Below are positions 44,021-54,881 of a DNA stretch of 64,000 nt, piece after piece. Source of the DNA: Blumeriella jaapii (taxonomy: Eukaryota; Ascomycota; Leotiomycetes; Helotiales; Drepanopezizaceae); contig VWND01000066.1 of the NCBI GenBank assembly GCA_009599575.1, forward strand, positions 186,001 to 250,000. The letters run 5' to 3'. Both the position numbers and the translations under genes were made by a program. Each line of letters begins with the position of its first letter. Position 1 is the first letter of the stretch. The notes below the pieces were generated by a model. The model was given only the letters and a program-made list of their open reading frames with translations, made no database searches and had not been told where the DNA came from.

Positions 44021-45433
44021 TCACTCTTCGCTCTCCTCGCTCACAACGTCCGAGCCAGAGCCGCTCTCATAATCATAGTTCTCCTCATGGTCCGGCCAGG
44101 AGCCGTCGTCCTCGTCAAAGATCCACTCGGACCCCGCGAGCTGAGCCGCGTGCTGGACCCTCCGCAGCATGTCGAACTGCTCCCTCCTCTTCTCGAGCCT
44201 CTCCTGTTCCTCCCGGCTGAGAGACGCGAAGTCTGGCGCGTACGTCCACTTGAACTTGCCCGGGCTCGGGTCCTCGTCCCTCACGATGCTGTGCCGGCGG
44301 ACCTTGTCCGTGTAGTACGCGACCGCCTGGGGCATGTCACAGTGCTTGAAGAGATCGATGACCGTGAAAGGGCTATCGGCAAGGATGGGGCCCATCTCGG
44401 CTTCCCGCTGGGCATCGAGGCCGTCGCTGCGCTTGGTCCATTTCTCGGCCAGCGCGACGCTGGTCAGGAAGTCGACGAAGGACTCGTGTTCCTCGCCCTC
44501 GACGAACCGCAGCAGGCCGACGAGGGCCTGCACCCACTGGGTGATGCGCTCGCCGTCGCATGTGCCCTCGTGCTGCCGGAACTCGATGGTCGGCCGGTAG
44601 GAGAGCACTCTGTCGGGGAGGTCCGCCACGCCGTTGAAGTTGTAGGCGCCCTGCTTGCCTTGCCTTCCGATCCGCGTCATCTGCGACAGCGAGCGCAGAA
44701 TACTCCGGGTGTTGCGCTGCGGGATCGTGAGCATTCGAGTGATGGCCGTCAGCGTCGTGGGCGCTTCGCCGAAGCGGGCCTCGTGCTCGCGGGTGAGGTT
44801 GCATCGCCTCCGCATGGTCGTACAGTACTCGTTGCTCAGTCGATGGAGCGGGTGGAGAGTGTCGAGCTGCGGCTCGAAGGCGTACATGAAGGCCATGATC
44901 CGCTTCACGTTGCTGTTGGTGAAGCCCTTCTGCCCGTGTCCGACATGGACGTGCAGCCCGCAGGTCGAGTTGACGATGATCTTGAAGTGCTTGCGCAGCA
45001 GCTCGCACATCTTGCGCACTTCTTCGAGGGATTCCGCTGTTAGTGGGAGAGCTGGAGACTTTACCTCTACACCAGTCCACTCGTATCCCTCCGTGTCGGT
45101 GAGTTCATCTCCAACTGGCTGATCGGGGGGGTGTTTGATGGAGGCGTCGCCCGTCACAGCCCATTTCGTGACATCGTTGTGTGGTCTCTGGAAGGACTGG
45201 ACGTGAAAGCCCGCCATCTCCATGACTCTGATGAATTCCGAATGGATCCTTGGGCCATAGTTGTAACGCGTGGACCCTCGGCCTGTGGATGTGCGGCTGC
45301 CGCGCCTGTTGATGCTGGGAAAAACCACAGTTCGGGTTTCGTTTGGATTGGGGTGTTCTTCTCCATCGAGAACTAGAGCCACTGCCATCTCGATCTCGAT
45401 GCCGAATGTGAAAGGGGTGTTCATGGTTAGCAT
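44021..45433 (-). CDS. Putative amidoligase enzyme (Amidoligase_2 family)
   Basis: Amidoligase_2 proteins share the glutamine synthetase/GCS fold and are predicted to form amide bonds between peptides or amino-acid-like substrates using ATP. An uninterrupted frame of 470 residues starts MLTMNTPFTFGIEIE; Met4 is an alternative start. Family features seen: FTFGIEIEM at the start (metal-binding Glu), WTGVEVKSPALPL near residue 122, STCGLHVHVG near 158 (His pair of the core), and PTIEFRQHEGT near 285 with the Glu and Arg of the last core strand. The C-terminus is acidic (YDYESGSGSD). The stop codon is only about 46 bp from the outer LTR, so transcript termination may fall in the retrotransposon. 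The gene shows no RIP damage. In fungi these genes are usually scattered, species-specific and uncharacterised. Confidence 0.85.
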   Translation of the reverse strand: MLTMNTPFTFGIEIEMAVALVLDGEEHPNPNETRTVVFPSINRRGSRTSTGRGSTRYNYGPRIHSEFIRVMEMAGFHVQSFQRPHNDVTKWAVTGDASIKHPPDQPVGDELTDTEGYEWTGVEVKSPALPLTAESLEEVRKMCELLRKHFKIIVNSTCGLHVHVGHGQKGFTNSNVKRIMAFMYAFEPQLDTLHPLHRLSNEYCTTMRRRCNLTREHEARFGEAPTTLTAITRMLTIPQRNTRSILRSLSQMTRIGRQGKQGAYNFNGVADLPDRVLSYRPTIEFRQHEGTCDGERITQWVQALVGLLRFVEGEEHESFVDFLTSVALAEKWTKRSDGLDAQREAEMGPILADSPFTVIDLFKHCDMPQAVAYYTDKVRRHSIVRDEDPSPGKFKWTYAPDFASLSREEQERLEKRREQFDMLRRVQHAAQLAGSEWIFDEDDGSWPDHEENYDYESGSGSDVVSEESEE

Positions 45434-45893
45434 TGGTCGAGGTCCTGTGGAAAAGGATTGAATTCCATCCCAACCACTGTCATCTTTTATGTTCGATTGT
45501 GACCCTTGTTCGAAAACTTCGTTCGAAGAGAACAGTCGTCCTCTTTGTCAGAAGAACAATGTTTTTGTCCGTACTTGCACGTTGACCTTTGTTCGCAACC
45601 CATCCAAAGCCTGTTCCTCATGCCAAGAGTGAACGACAAAGACCTGGCTTTGATAGTCTCCGAATGCCTCTGGCATTGACTTCAAGCACTTTCGAGCTTA
45701 GAAGCCCAGGTCCCCACTCACCTGTCAAATCGCCGCAGTTCTTCTTTCAATCAATCAGGCTATGTTTAGATTTGTATCATAATCGTGAAAGCGACGCTAG
45801 GTATCTCTATTTTTCGCTGCAAACATTGTCGTCTCTTTTAATCGCCCAAAACTGCAGAGCATCATCTCAGCGTTTACCCATCGCCACCTGGTT
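45434..45893. other. Short intergenic spacer
   Basis: Holds the promoter of the amidoligase gene and the 3' end of the DUF1479 gene. No additional gene is seen. Confidence 0.5.
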
Positions 45894-47502
45894 TCAGAAC
45901 CCCAGAGCCTCATTCGCCAACAATCGGATGGCTCGCTGTCCAGGTGTGATGCCTTCTTCCTCGGCATCGAAGCGTTCCAGGCCCATGATTCTCTTGCCCT
46001 CAACCGTCCGGACGTCTTCTGGGCGGCCACGATCGGCATGATGCTTCTCTTGCTCCTCTCCCTTGCTTGACACCATGTCTGGTGGAGGAACGCCTTCGAG
46101 GAACGCCTTGCGTTGTTCGATCATGTTGCTGATGTTGTAGGTGCAGAGGGGAACAACGGGGATGTAGGCCACGGAGGAGTCTGAGGTGCCTTCGTGAGCC
46201 TCTTCGACCTTGTGGACCATCTATTGCTTCTATCAGCTGCTGGGTAGGAATGGGATGATACAGCTATCGTTGAAACTCACGTCACAGTGCCAGAAGACGT
46301 AATCACCGGGATCAGCCTTTGGAGCCGACACGATGGTCTGGTCCATGTACAGGGCGGGGTGCCATGTTGACTTGACGACCTGGCCCATGCCTGGCTCGGC
46401 TCCATAGAAGTAGGTGGATTCCATGTCCAGCTTATCGTTCTTGTCAAAGAATGGCCGAAGCAGAATGTACGCCGTGGACAATTTGATGTCCGGAAGCAAC
46501 TCCAATGTGCCATGACGAGGCGCATTGTTTGCTAAGCTCAACCACCCTACCACTACATCAACCATGGAGCTTGCAGGTCAGTCGAACGTGACATACCTTG
46601 AATGCTTCTGAAGACCGAGCAAGCTCCTGGGCCTCCATAGAGGTCCACGACTGCTGAAGCCCGGTGGTCGATGTTCCAAGCATCGTAATCCTCCCATCGT
46701 CCCTCCCAGATGGCCCGAAATGTCTCGCTATTCTCCTCATCCTCCCATCTCTCGATCGATCCATTGTCAAGATGAGCCGGAAGCGTTCTCGAGTCGCCTG
46801 GGTACCGAATACGGAAACGGTCAGCATAGATGGCTTGGCTGCTCAAATCGACCTCGACGTCTTCGCTGCACGAAAAGAGATTCGACATCGCAATCTGGCA
46901 GCTGATGATAGACGGGTCGCTTCGTGCTGCAACCTGAGGCTTGGTCCAATAGACCTTCCACCATTGAGGATCTTTGTCGGGTAGTGGAGTACCAGCAACA
47001 GCGGGGTGCTGTCGGACATAATCAATTAGGCTCGCCTTCCACTCCAATGCTTGCTCCTGGCTGACAACACCACGGACGACGCAGCAACCTCGCGATCTGA
47101 TGAGATTCGCAACATCCTCAGGAAACTTTCCATCGCTCCCGATTGACGAGAAGTCGACCGTGGGAATGAACTTTTTTTTTCCCGTTAGCTCACCTTGCAT
47201 ACTGGAAGTGTTTCTTGACAACTCACACTAGGCCCTGCCGCCTGGATCTCCGCAGCTCTGTCCTTCAAAGCGACCAGAAGACGATCCCAACTGTCCTGTA
47301 CGGCTTGGTAGTTCTCGGGACGCACAAGGCGCTTCTTGACGTCAATGAAGCGCTTGTCGAGAGGCTTGGGGAGATCACTGTCGAGGGTCCCCCAAACGTC
47401 TACAGGTCGGTCGTCTTTTTTGATACGAGTGATTTTTCTTCTGTCGGGATTGGCGCTCGCCAAAGAGCTGATTGACGGCCGTCTCTCCGTGGCTGCTTCC
47501 AT
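45894..47502 (-). CDS. DUF1479 family protein (YbiU-like, Fe(II)/2-oxoglutarate oxygenase fold)
   Basis: Exons 47502-47227, 47170-46597, 46546-46281 and 46220-45894 give 480 residues; all four junctions keep frame (introns of 56, 50 and 60 nt). The start is MEAATERRPS; an upstream in-frame Met at 47550 exists. Family blocks: FIPTVDFSSIG, RSRGCCVVRGVVS, DPQWWKVYWTKPQ, YADRFRIRYPGDS, PAHLDNGSIERW (HxD iron ligands), RSIQGWLSLAN, LRPFFD, STWHPALYMDQTIVSAPKADPGDYVFWHCD and HKVEEAH (probable distal His). DUF1479 proteins are predicted cupin-type non-heme iron oxygenases; the substrate is unknown. Intron 1 ends in a run of nine A before G, an unusual purine-rich acceptor after a GCTAAC branch site. 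Confidence 0.88.
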
Positions 47503-48873
47503 CTTGAGTATGTGTCGATTGAAGATAGCAAGTCTGTGGTTGTTGCGCAAAAGCGAAGGCCGGTAGGCGAAGAAGTCTATTTTGTAAACAACAAATGCGG
47601 GGCCGGTTGCCTACCTCAATTTCGAAGTCTCACTGCATAAATGGTTACCCGATTAGCCAGCCCTTCTGGCAGGTGCCAACACTTTCATTCCACTTGGTGA
47701 AGTGGGATATCTATCTACCAGGAATGAGTCGTGTACATACGAGGTGTCGTGCTGGTCGGTGTGAGATATTGGCAGCTCCTTCCTAAAACATCGAACCACC
47801 GCTGAATGACATTCGTAGAGACGTTATATATAAGCCCCAGCCTCACACATTGCTCATGACTCTCAGTTACCCACTGTATCATTTGGAATATTCATCTCGC
47901 CAAGTTTTCACCACTTACTGTATGATTTATCTATCTTTGTTGTGTATTCCCTCCGCGTGCTGATGAGGTGAGGAACACTAAGTGAGAATGAATACCTAGC
48001 TTGTCAGTCAGTCTTATCCCTAGCCTAAGGAAGAATCGATCAGATCGTGGCTGGCCATTTTCGAAGCTGCAACATGATAGTAAGCATAACATACCAGAGT
48101 TTTTGGACGAGAAAGAAATGCTTGTTATCCAGGTCTTCTGTATTCAAATGTGCTATGTCTTTTTCAGTGTGTTTTGATCAATGTTCAGAACGCAAAAAAA
48201 AAAAAAAAAGTTGCAAAATTCACAATCGAAAGTCGATAGTAATCAGCTATTAGTCGACAGCTAACAGTGAATATTAAACAATCCATAATAAACAGTCCAC
48301 AACCGACAATCAGAAAGAAACAAAGAGTAGAAATCGCTCCAGCAACAAGTGAAGCATCAAATCATAAAAAAATTGCTGCAGAAGCCTTCATTTGCTTTCC
48401 TCGAATCAAAGCTCATAAAAAAATTAATTTAGCTTTCGAGTTGTTTAACTCGTGTTAAAAGTTTCTATGAGATTTCACTTATCAAACAACGTGAACAGGC
48501 CACCCGTTCCTCAGTCCCATCAAGGTTTTAACTTGTAGCACATGGTATCCTAACCCGGACCCAACGTCTTTTGTTATAGACAGTTCAAACCAGGTTTTTT
48601 CCCGCCCGGATAATTGGTTGATTGCAGAGGAAAATCTGCACTGAACTGCGGATCAAATTCTCGTGTGTGCTGTCAAAAACATGCTTGTTCATTTAACAGA
48701 CTCGCAAAACAAGCACATTTTCAGACGGCATAATGGACCGTCGTAACTAGAGATCGGATCTGGAAAGAATCTGCCTCTTCAGCAAAAGAGCATATCGCAT
48801 GCCGGCCCCTGTTGTACTGTACGAAATGCGTCGATTTCGTTAGCTTATCTACACTCGATGTTTATTCGTCCGA
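47503..48873. other. Intergenic, moderately AT-rich
   Basis: No gene recognised over about 1.4 kb. It has an A16 run near 48197-48212 and scattered short frames on both strands without motifs. Confidence 0.4.
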
Positions 48874-48894
48874 CCCCCCCCCCCCCCCCCCCCC
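48874..48894 (+). repeat. Homopolymer run of 21 C
   Basis: An uninterrupted C tract, which is G-rich on the minus strand. The comparable G run at 16916-16950 is on the opposite strand. Confidence 0.95.
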
Positions 48895-49079
48895 AGTCCG
48901 CGAAAAGAGGAGCCGTGAATAATTTGATTCTCGAACTAATGATTTTCGAAGTACGGGAGCCGGTCATCTCACGAGACCTTTCTCCAGCGAGTAGATGGGA
49001 TGGGCGAATATCCTTTGTACTCCAGCTCCAACCATGCCATCAGGTTTGAAAATACACCCCCCCTTCTACCAGAACTACA

Positions 49080-49650
49080 CCACTTCCTTGACTGGTGACC
49101 TAAGCAGGGAAAAAGAAGCAAGGTTCTGCAATCTTTTTTCTTTTTTTTTCTCGAAAATCAACTCGCCAAGCCCAAAAAAAGAAACAGAACGAGCTCAATA
49201 CCCACGACTATTCGGCAGAGAGAAGCGCACTTTTGAGGGCTTTACAGGAAGGAAATGGGTAAGTACCGGGCTCACCCATATAAGGAAGAAAGTACGACAG
49301 AAAAAAAACGATTTAAAAAAATTCAAAGTCTTCCCACTCGGAAACAACAGAAGAGGAATAAGAAAAGAACACAACAACGTCATCATCCAAAACGCCCGAA
49401 AAGATCTTACTTGTATTCGGAGAAGAAAGATTAATCATAATAACAACAGAAGAAGAAACGAAAAGGCTGATGTTAGCAGCTGCAAACGTCCTGGACGCAA
49501 GATAATCAATTACCAACACACGAAAGGACTCAGATAAAGGTCAACACAACAAGAAGAGAAGCATTTATCATCACACTCCATACCTATCATCCATACTATC
49601 ACCTACCATGTCGGCCCTTATTATGTCGGCCCCAACCACCCCCAGGCCAC
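49080..49650 (+). mobile_element. Relic related to the outer element's leader region, little mutated
   Basis: The segment resembles the outer-element sequence on both sides of the copy 1 insertion. CACCCATATAAGG...TCTTCC parallels 24053-24110, and CTTCCCACTCGGAAAC, ACGAAAAGGCTGATGTTAGCAG and CGAAAGGACTCA parallel 30525-30700. Differences are mostly C/G here against T/A in the island, as expected if only the island copy was mutated by RIP. No LTR is seen around it. An open frame of 180 codons crosses it (48995-49537), of doubtful coding value. Confidence 0.55.
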
Positions 49651-50012
49651 AACAAGTAGGTAGATGATGTAGCGCAAGAAAACAATCTACGGCTGCTCAC
49701 ATTAGCTTCATGCGGGGAAACGCGGTGGCGGGTTCGTAGCAGGCCGCATTCGCATAACTATGCTTGGGATTTTCCCTCCACTTGGATAGGTAAGTAAAGC
49801 ATGCTCATAATACATACTAGCCGAGACGAGGAAAGGAGAATTTGGGTGGAAACGATGCTGGCGTTGATTAAATTTGCAATGGTATGGTTTTTACCTAGCA
49901 TTGCCTGACATATAATCAATCACCCTCATCTTCCATGGTCCTGTGATCCTTCGTGAATTCTGCAGCAACAGCCTCGATTGCATATCAAGACAGGCCCCTC
50001 TCCCTACACGAT
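49651..50012. other. Intergenic, nothing recognised
   Basis: 3' flank of the glyoxalase gene. Only short frames on either strand. Confidence 0.4.
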
Positions 50013-51291
50013 CTACCAATTCGCGCGCGATTTCAACTTCTCGTTTTGGATGATCTCGATCCAGTAGTTGTCCGGGTCCAGGATGAAAGCGACGGTTTTC
50101 ATGCGGCCATCTGTGAGACGCTTCTTCCAGCTGACACCGAGCTCCTCGAAGCGCTGGCAGGCAGCGTCAAGGTCATCGACCGAGACGCAGATGTGTCCGA
50201 ATCCCTGGGGCTTGTCGTTGCCATTGTGGTACTTGAAGTCTGCGTCCTTTTCTGTGCCGTAATTCCAGGTCAGTTCTAACAAACCCTCACGATCGGCGGT
50301 CGGGTTGACTCCGTTAGCGGAGGAAGTAGGGACGCCTTTGTCGCCGGGGTACCCGAGGAAGTAGAGGTTGAAATTCGCGTCTTTGTTTTCGCTGGTCCGG
50401 AGGAGTGTCATGCCGAAGACTTCCGTGTAGAACTTGAGCGACTTCTCGTGATCCTTGATGCGGATCATGGTATGGTTCTGAAACAGAGTTATCAGGAATT
50501 GCTCGGTAGGATGACAGAACATCCTTCCAATTCATGCCTCATTGCCACCATCAATGCAGTGACTTCCAGCACTCACCATTCTGTAGGTCTCCAAATTGGT
50601 GGTGGTGATACTCTCTGTCTTTTCGACTGGATTCTGGCCGATGATCTCAACCCAATATCCGTCGGGATCTAGAGCAAACGCGATGCTTCGCATGCGGCCA
50701 TCCGTCAACTTCTTCTGGAACTTGTATCCAGCATCCTCGATTCTTTGGCAGGCGGCCTGTGACACGTTAGCCAAATCTCACAACCTCACCGGGTAAGACT
50801 AACCTGGATGTTGTCTACACTGATACACGTATGTCCGAAACCCTTGTATGGCTAAGTCCAAGAAGTCAGCGACCACGCCAGTCCACAAATCCTAGAACAT
50901 ACATCCGCGTTGCCCGTCGAAACCTTGTATTCGGCGTCAGTCTCGGTGCCGTAGTTGTGCGTCAACTCAATCAGGCCCTCGCGATCGCTGAAATGATTCC
51001 CATGCGAAACGGCTTTCGGGGAGTCGTAACCCAAGAAGTAGAGGTCAAATTTAGCTTCAGGCTGTTCAATCTTGCGAATCATCTTCATGCCCAGGAACTC
51101 ATAGAACTTGACTTTCCCAGTGTTAGCGATTGCCCGAGTGGATCCTTTGCGAGCCGTGAAGGTACCTACCTGATTCCTTGGGGTCTTTCACCCGGATCCT
51201 AAAAAATCAGCATGCTGAATCATCTACCATTACTGGAAACGTACATGGAATGATTGAACTTGTACTTCTGCAGATTCGTAGCGGCTGCCAT
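50013..51291 (-). CDS. GLO1: Glyoxalase I (lactoylglutathione lyase), two-domain monomeric type
   Basis: Converts the methylglyoxal-glutathione hemithioacetal to S-lactoylglutathione. Six exons: 51291-51245, 51198-51170 (only 29 nt), 51111-50903, 50851-50804, 50756-50577, 50477-50013; 325 residues, matching the yeast two-domain enzyme. Each half has the VOC fold: NHSMIRVKDPKESVKFYE, EGLIELTHNYGTE, GFGHTCISVDN, RSIAFALDPDGYWVEII in the first, and NHTMIRIKDHEKSLKFYT, EGLLELTWNYGTE, GFGHICVSVDD, KTVAFILDPDNYWIEII in the second. The metal-binding His and Glu positions (NH, E-L, GH, VEI/IEI) are present in both. An in-frame upstream stretch (WRISIARTFAT) could supply a mitochondrial presequence if an earlier Met is used. 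Confidence 0.93.
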
Positions 51292-51836
51292 GGTTGCGAA
51301 TGTTCTCGCTATCGAGATTCTCCAGGTTAGCAAGGCTATCCCCCCAATGGCGTCCGGGATCTGCTGATTTACACAGTATGTCATTTGTACGTACCTGTGT
51401 TGGTATGGCGAAAGCTTGTTCTGAGGGTTTGCTGTAAGGGACGGAAGCGCATCTGGCCCATGGAAACGGAAGATTGAGTGTAAATACAGAAAGAAAATCG
51501 AGGGGAGCTCTTGATTTTGCCCCGCAGCGCCAATGACGATGAACCAAACGATAGCGCGCAATGGTAGCAACTGAGATCCTTTGCTCCGGCCTGCCGAGAC
51601 GTGAAATGCGCCGCTGTTGTAACCGAGACTAGAAAGTAAACACAGGCTGGTCTGGGAGGCGAAGAAAAGAGAGGTCGTGGCTAATCATCGGTTAAGGCCG
51701 AGCAAGCCAAGCCATACAACTCATCTTTTTCGGCCGGCGCATGCGATACGGGACTCTCTCCACCACCACCATCTCCATTACCACCACCTATCACCATCAC
51801 CATCACCAAAAACCCCCCCCTCTCTCTCTCTGCCAA

Positions 51837-52649
51837 ATGGCCACAGCAACACCCCCAGCCCCGAAGCCCAAGCCAAGGCAAATGATGCTTCTCACCAAGC
51901 GCCTCACGTACTTCCTCGCGCAGAACACGTCCCCCGCGCTGCCGACCCTCCTGTTGCTCTCCCCGACCGGAAAACTGCTCTCCAGCTCGAGTCCCTCCCC
52001 AGCCAGCACGCTCCGCACCCAGGCGACGTTGGCCTGCTCGCTCTGGACGCTCTATCAGCCGACGGCAGATCTGCTGCCCCAGACGCTACCCTCGTCCGCG
52101 AATGCTCCATCACAAGGGCGCGGCGGGCGACCAGGCAAGGAGCGCGGACGAGGAAGAAGCTCCGACCGCAGCCGGACCGCGGACGGCGAGGGAGCGGGGG
52201 ACGAGGAATTGAGCACGGTGACCATCCAGCTCAGCAATGGGATCATGGTCATTTCCGCCCTGAGCTGCGGCCTCCTTTTCGTGGCGATTGGGCCGTCCCC
52301 GGCTGGCTCGACGGCGACGGCGACAACCACGGCTACGACTACGGCGCCTGGGTCGCCAAATCCCGCGCACGCCCCGCTCGGTTTGCACGCGCCGGCGCTG
52401 TCGAGACAAACGAGTCCGCCGTCTTCGCCGGCGGAGGGGGAGGAAGGCAAGGAGATAGGGCGCTTGCTGGCTGTGGCTGTGGCCGGGGGGAGGGAGAGCA
52501 CGGTTGCGAGTGATGCGGGGAGTGTGAGGAGTTCGAGCACGGCTCGCACGGGGAGTGGCGGGTTGATGGGGGTGAAGAGGCAGGCGGTTGAGGTGGGGAG
52601 GTGGTTAGATGGGCAGCTTGAGGGGTTTAGGTTGGGGACGCGGAGGTGA
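51837..52649 (+). CDS. Roadblock/LC7-domain protein, Ego3/LAMTOR2-like
   Basis: A single frame of 270 residues; the ATG at 51837 (MATATPPAPKP) is chosen over the frame's Met at 51741 because the upstream part is a His/Thr-rich translated leader. The first 80 residues fit a roadblock fold: LLTKRLTYFLAQN, LPTLLLLSPTGKLLSSS, TLRTQATLACSLWTLY. After a basic low-complexity insert (about residues 100-140), STVTIQLSNGIMVISALSCGLLFVAIG completes the fold. The C-terminus is Ser/Thr/Gly-rich with ALSRQTSPPSSP. Roadblock proteins with this split arrangement in fungi act in the EGO/Ragulator complex that recruits Rag GTPases and TORC1 to the vacuole. That role is inferred from the fold and not shown by the sequence. 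Confidence 0.65.
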   Translation: MATATPPAPKPKPRQMMLLTKRLTYFLAQNTSPALPTLLLLSPTGKLLSSSSPSPASTLRTQATLACSLWTLYQPTADLLPQTLPSSANAPSQGRGGRPGKERGRGRSSDRSRTADGEGAGDEELSTVTIQLSNGIMVISALSCGLLFVAIGPSPAGSTATATTTATTTAPGSPNPAHAPLGLHAPALSRQTSPPSSPAEGEEGKEIGRLLAVAVAGGRESTVASDAGSVRSSSTARTGSGGLMGVKRQAVEVGRWLDGQLEGFRLGTRR

Positions 52650-54881
52650 GGTGAGGACTGGGTCGCGTACTGCATGAAAGACTAATGTTTGGCTGAAAGG
52701 AGAGGGTCTCTGATATGCATTTGAGGGTCTGTGATATGCATTTGAGAACCACCGGGGTGATGTGAAGAGGATGAGATTCAGAATTCAATTGCTACATTTG
52801 GTAGCCACAGGACGGAGGGAGGAACGCTATGTTCTGGCTGGACTGTTTCTGAATTGTATCATAAGTACGCGAGCAAGAAAGCAAGCAGGGCGTTCGGGCG
52901 TTGTTTTCTAGATACCTTCCAGGTAGTACTTCTAATCAATATTACAGTCCGCAAATTCCAGTGTAAGAATATCTTCGTTTTCGCAAAGGTGGAAGCGGAA
53001 CGCTCTTTTACGTTCAGACCCGATATCAAACAGCAAAAGCATCAAGTATTCATTCACACAAATGAATAAGTTGACTACTACCTTATGCTTCCAACACCCA
53101 GATCGTCATGACCCTTCTTCCGGGAAGTCAAGACCTGGATCCAAGTCACTTTTTGCTTTGCGGAAGTCGAACACAGAGATAAAATACGTACCTCCTTCCC
53201 ACTTACAGTTACCTATGCTTCCCATATCCTTCTTTTCTCTCTCTGAAGAACGGCATGCGTTCCTAGTCTTCGTCTGTATTAGGCATCGGCTTTGCCTTGC
53301 GACTCTGAACATCAGACGGCTCTAAGCGCAATGGGGATTACACATACACTTCACTGCACCACAGGCTTTGAGCAAGATCCAGAAGCATTTCGCTGCATTC
53401 TCTTTCCCTAGTAGAGATATGCTTTTTGCACGCAATTATTCAAGCCGCTTACTAAGTTTTGTTTGTTCAATTCGGGTCTCGATGCTATTATTCAATAAGA
53501 CCACTACGACTGCAAAACAAATAAATCGCTGATAAAATAAAATAATTGAACGAACAATTAACTACGATGAATCTTTTATCCTTTCCTTTTAATCGCAACA
53601 AAGATTAGTTCTTTTCCGTTGTTTTTTTGGCTTGCTTTTTTCACACCTTTCAAATCTGGTACTAGCCCCCCTCCTGCACACCAAACGTGCAAGCGCATCA
53701 AAAGCAGACCTCAAGCAAGTCTTGGCTTCTCAGCCTTTTCTCTTGTCAACCCGTAGAAAAAGCTTGATTTAACTTGGCCCCAACTCTACACAGCATGGGC
53801 TCCAAAACCAAATACCAATCGGATGCCATACAGACACCCAATCCAAAAACGGAAGCAACAAATACTGTACTGTAGCAGTAAACAACCACAAGCAACCAGC
53901 ACGCAAAAGCAGAATGCACAAGCCAGTCCTCTCACACAGTTGCAAGAAAACCAAAAACAAAAGATTCTTTACACCAATCTCCTACCACCACGATACTGGG
54001 CACGTGCGGATTCACGTTCTCTCCTAGCCGGCGGCCTCCATTTCGAGATGCGAGTCCCAGCTTCCATGCTGGAAAGCAAGCCAGCAACAGCAGCGTGCGC
54101 ACAAGGAAGCATTATACGCATACTGCCAACTACACCGTGGATCAATGAAGCACGGAGAGCCCGTCTGGAAGCAAGCTTGCTTTCTACACACCAGCAAAGA
54201 CGGTGCCTACCTACCTACATACCTACCTGTACTGTACAGTACAGTACATCCCAGGTGTGGCATACATACATACATCATCACCACCACCATATCACCACAT
54301 CGTCAACACTAGTACGAAACAGCGATGACGATGATGGTGACGATGATGGTGGCGATAGCGAAGATGACGATCAAGATGCGCGGTGCAAAAGATGGGCGGT
54401 CTCCACCACGGAACGGGAGGTTTTGGGTACCCCGTCTTTTTGGAGCTTCTACCGCTAGATCGAAGCTCCAACTGCTTTTCTTCGATTACCATATGTGATA
54501 CCACGTGTAACCGACTCCATCTTTGCAATGGGGAGAAATTGGAAGGAAGATAAAGTAAGTGGCGGATTGTGGCCCGTTACGGAAGTTCAAGGCGTGTGTC
54601 TTGAGTCGATGCTGCCTTGAGTAGATAGCTTTGAACTGGAATGGAAGGGCTTTGATAAGTCACTTCGTTCTCGCCGGGGAGGGGTTCATTGTAGACGACA
54701 ACACCGGCTCCAAGTGTGCGATATTGTCAGTCGTCTAGTACAACGGAAGCGGCAAATTCATTTCTGCATCTACATCTACGTACAATTTCCCAATCACTCT
54801 GGCAGCATTCAGCATTCTCGAGACCCCAGTCCACCTAGCCGAAGGAAAGAAGAGAACGTATCGTCACGGATCCTGAGTCAT
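52650..54881. other. Intergenic, gene-poor, with microrepeats
   Basis: No recognised gene in 2.2 kb. It holds a short tandem duplication of GATATGCATTTGAG (about 52711-52745), CTAC/TGTAC microsatellite near 54210-54250, and a GATGATGGT-rich stretch at 54325-54370. A 211-codon frame (53823-54458) crosses these simple repeats and looks fortuitous. Confidence 0.45.

Noticed and set aside
53823..54458. 211-codon frame on the plus strand
   Set aside because: It crosses CTAC/TGTAC and GATGATGGT simple repeats, has no domain or splice support, and ends in repeat-derived Asp/His runs.
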